Both the position numbers and the translations under genes were made by a program. A model generated the notes under the pieces. The model searched no databases. It worked only from the letters and a program-made list of their open reading frames with translations, and was not told the origin of the DNA. A stretch of 26,027 nucleotides of DNA from a virus, in the IMG/VR virus record IMGVR_UViG_3300021963_007667, positions 1 through 26,027 of that record. One strand, 5' to 3'. Shown piece by piece: positions 21,431 through 26,027 of the stretch (the stretch's first letter is position 1; every line of letters begins with the position of its first letter).

Positions 21431-22143
21431 TGTTGATATTTTGAGTTGTCTTTTGCTAAGTGAATGATTGTTGGTTCAAAATCGCAATATTGAGAAAAAA
21501 TTTCTGGATAGGCAAAAGAAGGATCTAAAACATTAACATCATCTCTACGTTCAGCAAAGAACTTGTTCATTTGACTTTCATCGTGCCATACAGCAATCAC
21601 TTCTCTGGAAAGATCATCTTGAGTTCTATTATCCAATTCTTCCATCATTTCTATTACATCAGGAACTCTACCACCCCATAAACATCCCTGAAAGTATAAT
21701 GACAAATCATCGTCATCAGTAATACATGCCTTGGAATTTGGATTAGTTTCAAAAGCACCAGGAAGTTTATTGTGTGGGTTCATTTTCATAAAGTGGCATG
21801 GATGGTGAACTCCAATATATTTCTTATCCGTAAAAAGATCATCTTCTTTTACTTCATCGACAATTAGCATATCTGCATCAAGAAATAAAATCCAATCAGA
21901 CTTTGACAAAGAATCGACCGCTTTTAAAATAGTGCTAAATCGAAAAAGAGTTATATATGGCCAAGATAAATGTTCCTGATGATAAACATTTATATTATCT
22001 GGCATATCATTTAACTCACCATCAGTAAAAACATAATATTGTTTTTTTACATTTGGAACCAAATATTGTTCACATGCCTCATACCACTTAGGAAGAAAAT
22101 TAAGATATCTTCCAGTCCCAATGAAAATAACCGATAGTTTCAT
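21427..22143 (-). CDS. Glycosyltransferase family 6 (ABO/alpha-1,3-Gal type)
   Basis: A 238-aa protein with GT6 hallmarks. FLDADMLIVDEV at 88-98 contains a DAD metal motif (89-91). VHHPCHF is at 112-118. YFQGCLWGGRVPDVIEMMEEL matches the family's acceptor region, and WHDESQMNKFF at 186-196 is the signature (WHDESHLNKYF in animal enzymes). Family members add Gal or GalNAc in alpha-1,3 linkage with retention. Most bacterial members replace DXD by NXN, while this one keeps DXD as animal enzymes do; a GT6 with DXD has been noted in a cyanophage before, as I recall. Length fits the soluble catalytic domain without a membrane anchor. ATGA overlaps both sides. Confidence 0.85.
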   Translation of the reverse strand: MKLSVIFIGTGRYLNFLPKWYEACEQYLVPNVKKQYYVFTDGELNDMPDNINVYHQEHLSWPYITLFRFSTILKAVDSLSKSDWILFLDADMLIVDEVKEDDLFTDKKYIGVHHPCHFMKMNPHNKLPGAFETNPNSKACITDDDDLSLYFQGCLWGGRVPDVIEMMEELDNRTQDDLSREVIAVWHDESQMNKFFAERRDDVNVLDPSFAYPEIFSQYCDFEPTIIHLAKDNSKYQQ

Positions 22144-22814
22144 TTTTGAAATACAAAGTGTGCTACTGAATAATCATTTCGACTTGGAACATATGTTTTA
22201 TTAGTTTCAAAATCAAAGTCACCAACTAGAAATAATTGATTATTTTTTGCATGTTCAACTATTGCTTCAGGGGATATATACTCACCTGTTGTAGAATTTG
22301 GATTAACGTCAGTCGAAACAATAAAGTATCCGTCTTTTTTTAGAACTCTATTAACTCTTTCAAAACAAGCGTGCCATTGATTTGAGTATGCTTTTCCATG
22401 TGAACCAAAATGAGTTACTGCACATGAATCTATAAAAATATCAACACTTTCAGTTTCTTGTTCTTCTAAAAAAATCCAAGCATCTTGTAAAACCATTTTA
22501 ACTAAACTTTGTTTTATCAATGGATTAAAAAATCCATAATTATCTCCAATATCAACGCCAATTACTTCATTACCTAGATCAGCAAGATAGTGTGGAACTG
22601 GACAATCTCCAGTGCCCAGATCTACTACTTTTTTGCCATTTTCTGGAGCAAGACTTTCAAAACTTCTAATGATAGAAACCCACTTCATAAGTGCATCATC
22701 TTTATACCATAAGTCTCTATGAGGATATTTTTCAGGAAAATTATCTTCATCTCTCCTTTTGATAGAATATAACAGATCCTCTTCTGCCAAATACTTGCTT
22801 AAAACTTTTTCCAT
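22140..22814 (-). CDS. SAM-dependent class I methyltransferase
   Basis: A 224-aa protein from ATG 22814. VVDLGTGD at 63-70 is motif I of the Rossmann methyltransferase fold, VIGVDIGD at 84-91 carries the acidic residue for the ribose, VLQDAW and IDSCAVTHF match motifs II/III, and LKKDGYFIVSTD is the usual post-motif strand. It probably O-methylates a sugar in the glycan; no sugar specificity visible. A TTG at 22865 would add 17 residues and overlap the previous gene by 16 nt; I prefer the ATG, which leaves a 35-nt gap, but neither has a clear Shine-Dalgarno. Confidence 0.75.
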   Translation of the reverse strand: MEKVLSKYLAEEDLLYSIKRRDEDNFPEKYPHRDLWYKDDALMKWVSIIRSFESLAPENGKKVVDLGTGDCPVPHYLADLGNEVIGVDIGDNYGFFNPLIKQSLVKMVLQDAWIFLEEQETESVDIFIDSCAVTHFGSHGKAYSNQWHACFERVNRVLKKDGYFIVSTDVNPNSTTGEYISPEAIVEHAKNNQLFLVGDFDFETNKTYVPSRNDYSVAHFVFQK

Positions 22815-22849
22815 AAACTTAATTTTTCTGAATGATAGTTGTTTTCGAC

Positions 22850-23656
22850 TTAGAGTAATTTCCAAGTTTCTAAATACAAATCTTTAATATTAAGATGTGA
22901 GTTGTTTGGTCCAAACCATTTTTCAGGTGCAATAACCTTTTGACTATTTGCCAACCACGCTCCCCACCAACTAAATGTGCTATTTGCAATTATATGATAT
23001 TTACACAAAGACATCAAGCACAAATCTATGTATTGATTATTATCCTCAGAAACAAAAAATCTATCAGATGAAAATAATTTTTGTTCTTTACACCAACTTG
23101 GATCGTCAGAAAATACAATTACACATAAATCAGGATCAAAATGATCCAATGCTTCTTTATAATAATCTAAATTAAGATTGTGATGATTATTGGAATTATT
23201 TAAATAATCACCTCTACGAATATGCAGAGCAACTGGATTATCAATTTGAGATATCATTTCTTTGCATGGATTTAATATTTCATCTTTAAACGTAAAGTCA
23301 TCTCTTATTTGACTTTCAATATGTTTAAAGTATTTTTCAGATTGGAAATAACCAAACAAACTTACCCAATCGGGACAGTTGTTAAAAAGATTTTCATCAA
23401 ATTCAAATCCACTTTCGGAAACAACTGGGCGATCTTCATCTATGAATTGAATGTTTAAGGAATTTATACTTTCCATTTTAAATGGAAGAAAAATTTCTGT
23501 TTTTAATTTATTTCCAATTCCATCATCAATCTCATTTTGATGAATAGGTAAACAAAAATTATATCCTCTATTTTCCGCAATACCACGAAGAGCAGCATAT
23601 TGAAACATTTGATTTCCAAGTCTACCGATCCTACCCAAATGATTAAATCCAATCAT
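22850..23656 (-). CDS. GT11 alpha-1,2-fucosyltransferase-like
   Basis: A 268-aa GT-B inverting enzyme. GRLGNQMFQYA at 11-21 is the GT11 N-terminal motif, HIRRGDY at 145-151 is the donor phosphate-binding motif of the fucosyltransferase superfamily, and FSDD plus NSTFSWWGAWL at 225-235 complete the signature. Expected reaction: transfer of L-fucose from GDP-Fuc, or a GDP-sugar close to it, to the 2-OH of a galactose-type acceptor. No GDP-fucose synthesis genes (gmd/fcl) are seen here, but the operon encodes a GDP-mannose 3,5-epimerase giving GDP-L-galactose, which differs from GDP-fucose only at C6, so L-galactose may be the sugar transferred. It overlaps the upstream gene by 14 nt. Confidence 0.88.
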   Translation of the reverse strand: MIGFNHLGRIGRLGNQMFQYAALRGIAENRGYNFCLPIHQNEIDDGIGNKLKTEIFLPFKMESINSLNIQFIDEDRPVVSESGFEFDENLFNNCPDWVSLFGYFQSEKYFKHIESQIRDDFTFKDEILNPCKEMISQIDNPVALHIRRGDYLNNSNNHHNLNLDYYKEALDHFDPDLCVIVFSDDPSWCKEQKLFSSDRFFVSEDNNQYIDLCLMSLCKYHIIANSTFSWWGAWLANSQKVIAPEKWFGPNNSHLNIKDLYLETWKLL

Positions 23657-24494
23657 TTTTCATTACCTCAAATACTTTTCCAATTCCTTCTTGTATTGTT
23701 GTCTTTGGTATCCACCATTTAGTGATATACAAATCTGCTTTATTTTTTTTATCTAATTGAATTTTGTCTTTTTCGATACAAGGTTGAACTCTGACATCAG
23801 TTTTATCGATAAGATTAAATTGTCCAGCAACCATATGTGCGATATCAATTATTTTTGTAGAATTAAAACTTGTAATGTGAAGATTATCTTCTGAAGTAAA
23901 TTCGCTATAGTTTTCCATAATGCTTTCAAGTGCTTCACAACAATCTTCAGCATAAAGAAACTCACGTTCTTCCTGACCATCTGTAAGCATGTCAATTACA
24001 CCAGTCTCAAATCCTTTACGAATAAAGTCAGTGATTACGTGTGCTTTTTCATGATCTCTTTCAATTCCATATACATTCCAAAATTTAACGATAAGACCAT
24101 TCAGAGACTTAGTATAAAGTTCTCCAACATTCTTAAGGACACCATACGGAGAATAACTCATATTGCTCATCTGAGATGAGGCAAATACAAATCTTTTATT
24201 ATATTTTTTCAAAAGACCAAACGCATTTGCCATTAGTCGAGCATTATTATCAATGAATTGAAACGTGTGTTGATACTTCTTAAGATAACGAGAACCACCA
24301 ACATCGAATGCAAGGAAGAACACAAAGTCTGATCCTTTGATAACATTTTCCAAATATTGATTTGGAATTATTGTCATATCTTGTTCTGGACCATTAACAA
24401 TATCAAATTCATTGATGGTATGACCTTTTTCACAGAGGTATTTTGTTAAATAAGAACCAATCTGCCCACTAGATCCCAATACTGCTATTTTCAT
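23643..24494 (-). CDS. NAD-dependent epimerase/reductase (extended SDR)
   Basis: A 283-aa SDR: GSSGQIG at 7-13 (NAD(P) site), FASSQMSNMSYSPYGVLK with Ser106-107 and Tyr117-Lys121 as catalytic residues, WNVYG and DGQEEREFLYAEDC as the substrate-binding segments. It is shorter and more divergent than the other SDRs here, with FLAFDVGGSRYL replacing the usual HLAA. Directly coupled (TAATG) to GDP-mannose 3,5-epimerase, it might act on that enzyme's product or on another NDP-sugar; a GDP-fucose-synthase-like epimerase/reductase role is one option. Substrate not determined. Confidence 0.7.
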   Translation of the reverse strand: MKIAVLGSSGQIGSYLTKYLCEKGHTINEFDIVNGPEQDMTIIPNQYLENVIKGSDFVFFLAFDVGGSRYLKKYQHTFQFIDNNARLMANAFGLLKKYNKRFVFASSQMSNMSYSPYGVLKNVGELYTKSLNGLIVKFWNVYGIERDHEKAHVITDFIRKGFETGVIDMLTDGQEEREFLYAEDCCEALESIMENYSEFTSEDNLHITSFNSTKIIDIAHMVAGQFNLIDKTDVRVQPCIEKDKIQLDKKNKADLYITKWWIPKTTIQEGIGKVFEVMKNDWI

Positions 24495-25540
24495 TATTTT
24501 TTAGCAATTTGTTCTGAAATCCAATTATAAGTTTTACGAATACCTTCTTCAAGAGTTTGAGAATAATCCCAACCAAGTTTTTCGCGAATAAGATCATTAT
24601 TAGAGTTTCGACCACGAACTCCAAGAGGACCATCAATGTGATTTTTTTCTACAACTTTTCCGGCAACTTTGGCAGCAGTATCTACAAGTTGATTGATGGT
24701 AACCATTTCTTCAGAACCAATGTTTACAGGTCCGATAAAATCACTTTCCATCATTCTACAAGTTGCTTCGATACATTCATCAATATACAAGAAGGAACGA
24801 GTTTGTAGGCCATCTCCCCACACTTCGATGGTTCCACCTTCCTCTGGAAGGTATGCGACTTTACGACAGATTGCTGCTGGTGCCTTTTCTCTTCCACCTT
24901 CCCAAGTTCCTTCTGGTCCAAAGATATTATGATACCTAGCAACCCGAACAGGGATCCCATAATTACGATTATAAGCGAAAAACAGCCGCTCTGAGAACAA
25001 CTTCTCCCAACCATATTCAGAATCTGGTGCTGCTGGATATGCGGATTCTTCACGGCAATCGGGATTGTCTGGATCAAGTTGATTATGTTCTGGATACATG
25101 CAGGCAGATCCAGAGTAAAAGATTTTAGTTTTATTTACTTCTTTAAAGTCATTAAGTTGACGCTGTGCTTCAAGAATATTGAGGTTAATAGTTGCGGAAT
25201 TATGCATAATATCAGCATCGTTTTCTCCAGTGAAGACAAAACCCGCGCCACCCATATCAGCAGCAAACTGGTAGATCTCATCAAAAGTATCAATGTACCT
25301 ACTAGGAACAAAGTTATAGAAATTTCTATAGGGACCTTTATACTGAAGAACTCTTTCTACGAAATTCATATCTCGCAAATCACCGATAACAAATTCATGT
25401 GCTTCGCTTTCTGAAAACTCAGGAAGTTTAAGGTCAACACCACGAATCCAATAACCTTCGGCACGCAGTCTCCTTACCATATGACTTCCAATAAATCCAC
25501 CAGCACCAAGAACAAGTGCTGTTTTTTTATAATCACCCAT
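24494..25540 (-). CDS. GDP-mannose 3,5-epimerase
   Basis: A 348-aa SDR with the specific signature of GME: GAGGFIG at 12-18, AADMGGAGF at 93-101, SGSACMYPE at 143-151, Tyr176-Lys180 (YGWEK), YHNIFGPEGTWEGGREKAPAA at about 203-223, WGDGLQTRSF at 241-250, PVNIGSEEMV, and GVRGRNSNNDL. Cys147 and Lys219 correspond to the acid/base Cys145 and Lys217 of the Arabidopsis enzyme. The reaction is GDP-D-mannose to GDP-L-galactose (and GDP-L-gulose). There is an apparent extra segment of about 19 residues near 66-88 relative to plant GME. It is the first gene of the glycan operon; the ATG at 25540 lacks a strong Shine-Dalgarno. GDP-mannose would come from the host. Confidence 0.88.
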   Translation of the reverse strand: MGDYKKTALVLGAGGFIGSHMVRRLRAEGYWIRGVDLKLPEFSESEAHEFVIGDLRDMNFVERVLQYKGPYRNFYNFVPSRYIDTFDEIYQFAADMGGAGFVFTGENDADIMHNSATINLNILEAQRQLNDFKEVNKTKIFYSGSACMYPEHNQLDPDNPDCREESAYPAAPDSEYGWEKLFSERLFFAYNRNYGIPVRVARYHNIFGPEGTWEGGREKAPAAICRKVAYLPEEGGTIEVWGDGLQTRSFLYIDECIEATCRMMESDFIGPVNIGSEEMVTINQLVDTAAKVAGKVVEKNHIDGPLGVRGRNSNNDLIREKLGWDYSQTLEEGIRKTYNWISEQIAKK

Positions 25541-25566
25541 AGATTAACAAATTACTTATATTATGT

Positions 25567-25572
25567 ATTATA
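25567..25572 (-). promoter_or_regulatory. Possible -10 element for the glycan operon
   Basis: Minus strand TATAAT immediately follows the U-tract of the terminator and lies about 27 nt before the epimerase start. No convincing -35 box is found at 16-18 nt (it would fall within the terminator stem). An activator-dependent or phage-modified polymerase promoter is possible; read-through of the terminator is the alternative. Confidence 0.3.
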
Positions 25573-25573
25573 C

Positions 25574-25603
25574 AAAAAAAGAGGAGTTTATGCAACTCCT
25601 CTT
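25574..25603 (-). terminator. Strong rho-independent terminator
   Basis: Minus strand AAGAGGAGTT-GCATA-AACTCCTCTT is a perfect 10-bp stem with 5-nt loop followed by at least five more T residues. It overlaps the stop codon of the 43-aa ORF and separates the small genes upstream from the glycan operon. Confidence 0.9.
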
Positions 25604-25719
25604 CTGTAACTCAGGCTCGCCACCAATTCTTTGACTGGAAATTGGAAACCAGGCGGAGAAAGAATTCCCCATCCGCACCACTTGCTCTTGAGAGAAGCAA
25701 GAAACTCATAAGGGGTCAT
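25588..25719 (-). CDS. 43-aa protein (or structured RNA), unknown
   Basis: The ORF starts MTPYEFLASLKSKWCGWG and ends LSYRRGVA. GGTGGAG lies 5-6 nt before the ATG at 25719, 20 nt after the stop of the membrane protein upstream. Codons read cleanly to a TAA that falls in the terminator loop. Small, with Trp/Cys/Pro in the middle; no family recognised. The same stretch contains three short inverted repeats ahead of the terminator and is visibly richer in G+C than its surroundings, so an RNA role is the alternative. Confidence 0.55.
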   Translation of the reverse strand: MTPYEFLASLKSKWCGWGILSPPGFQFPVKELVASLSYRRGVA

Positions 25720-25738
25720 TTGACTCCACCACTTAGTT

Positions 25739-25966
25739 TTATGAAACTAAGAAAAGTTGGGCTAACTTTGATATCTCGGTAATACCAAAGAATGCACATA
25801 AAAATAATACATCCCAAAGTTTTAGTTTAATTGCAAAAGGAACTGTGAGTAATCCCCCAACAACTTTTATCATTAAACCATATTTAAATTCTCCCCACAA
25901 CATAGTTTGATAACCAATTATGAGGAGAATGTTTCCAATCCACCGAAGCAAATCAGATTTAGACAT
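25739..25966 (-). CDS. 75-aa multi-pass membrane protein, unknown
   Basis: Starts MSKSDLLRWIGNILLIIGYQ. Two to three hydrophobic segments at about residues 8-22, 30-46 and 50-65 (WDVLFLCAFFGITEI), separated by short charged turns, so nearly the whole protein is in the membrane. The ATG at 25966 has no clear Shine-Dalgarno. The small gene at 25588 follows closely and shares its transcript. No known family recognised; topology alone would also fit a small transporter fold or a holin. Confidence 0.6.
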   Translation of the reverse strand: MSKSDLLRWIGNILLIIGYQTMLWGEFKYGLMIKVVGGLLTVPFAIKLKLWDVLFLCAFFGITEISKLAQLFLVS

Positions 25967-26011
25967 AAGGGGTTTTGCTCCCGACCAGTGCTGTTAAAGT
26001 CCATCCGTGAC

Positions 26012-26019
26012 TATTTACT
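26012..26019 (-). promoter_or_regulatory. Weak late promoter-like octamer near the window edge
   Basis: Minus strand AGTAAATAGTC, 6 of 8 matches to TATAAATA with the AAATAGT part of the better copies. The TAA at its centre would be the stop of an upstream gene ending Asp-Asp-Glu (GAT GAT GAG TAA), most of which lies outside the window. It lies about 46 nt before the 75-aa gene. Confidence 0.3.
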
Positions 26020-26027
26020 CATCATCG

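Noticed and set aside
24751-25077. 108-residue minus-strand frame
   Set aside because: Out-of-frame reading within the GDP-mannose 3,5-epimerase gene; no ribosome site or recognisable domain.
25079-25414. 111-residue plus-strand frame
   Set aside because: Antisense to the epimerase gene, low-complexity Ile/Lys/Phe content, no ribosome site.
1-26027. tRNA, rRNA, CRISPR array or insertion sequence
   Set aside because: I saw no cloverleaf-like sequence, no regularly spaced direct repeats and no transposase or integrase motif in any frame. tRNAscan-SE and a CRISPR finder would settle the first and third.

Overview
The window reads as part of a T4-like marine cyanophage (cyanomyovirus) genome. 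Every gene I can support lies on the minus strand. Genes are packed with 1-4 nt start/stop overlaps (ATGA, TAATG, TGATG). Perfect or near copies of the T4-family late promoter octamer TATAAATA sit upstream of the lysis-type genes. The cargo is typical of phages of Prochlorococcus/Synechococcus: two high-light-inducible proteins, a plant-type ferredoxin, a cyanobacterial SLH-OprB porin and a large nucleotide-sugar/glycosyltransferase cluster. This identification is inference from gene content and promoter style; no structural gene (capsid, tail) is in view.

Layout in transcription order (right to left). (1) 25.6-26.0 kb: a small membrane protein and a 43-aa ORF, ending in a strong terminator. 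(2) 25.5-9.6 kb: a 15-gene, nearly gapless glycan operon. It contains a GDP-mannose 3,5-epimerase, three other extended SDR epimerase/dehydratases, UDP-galactopyranose mutase, a sugar kinase-like protein beside a nucleotidyltransferase-HAD fusion, a methyltransferase, and recognisable GT11, GT6, GT4-like (two tandem), GT25 and HtrL/YibB-type transferases plus several GT-like proteins without a firm family. (3) 9.5-8.0 kb: a porin with its own promoter, leader hairpin and terminator. (4) 7.9-6.2 kb: a short photoprotection/redox operon (hli, 28-aa membrane peptide, ferredoxin, two unknowns, second hli, type II peroxiredoxin), driven by an almost ideal sigma-70 promoter and closed by a terminator whose U-tract runs into a late promoter. 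(5) 6.1-0.09 kb: a late block. It has a C39-type peptidase and a GH24 lysozyme sharing one N-terminal module, a 48-aa ORF bridging them, a secreted autotransporter-like outer-membrane protein, a holin-like protein, several tiny overlapping ORFs, a secreted HExxH protein and a staphylococcal-nuclease homologue, then a UUCG terminator.

A plausible joint picture: early genes protect and feed the photosynthetic host (Hli, ferredoxin, peroxiredoxin, porin), the glycan operon makes activated sugars and transfers them to a virion or host-surface acceptor, and the late block handles envelope breakdown and envelope proteins. Seven small genes of 28-59 aa are called here from overlaps, Shine-Dalgarno sites and coding structure. 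The most unusual signals are an 18-bp RNA helix that buries the ribosome-binding site of the outer-membrane protein gene, the module shared by the two lytic enzymes, late-promoter octamers built around stop codons, and the kinase/nucleotidyltransferase-HAD cassette.
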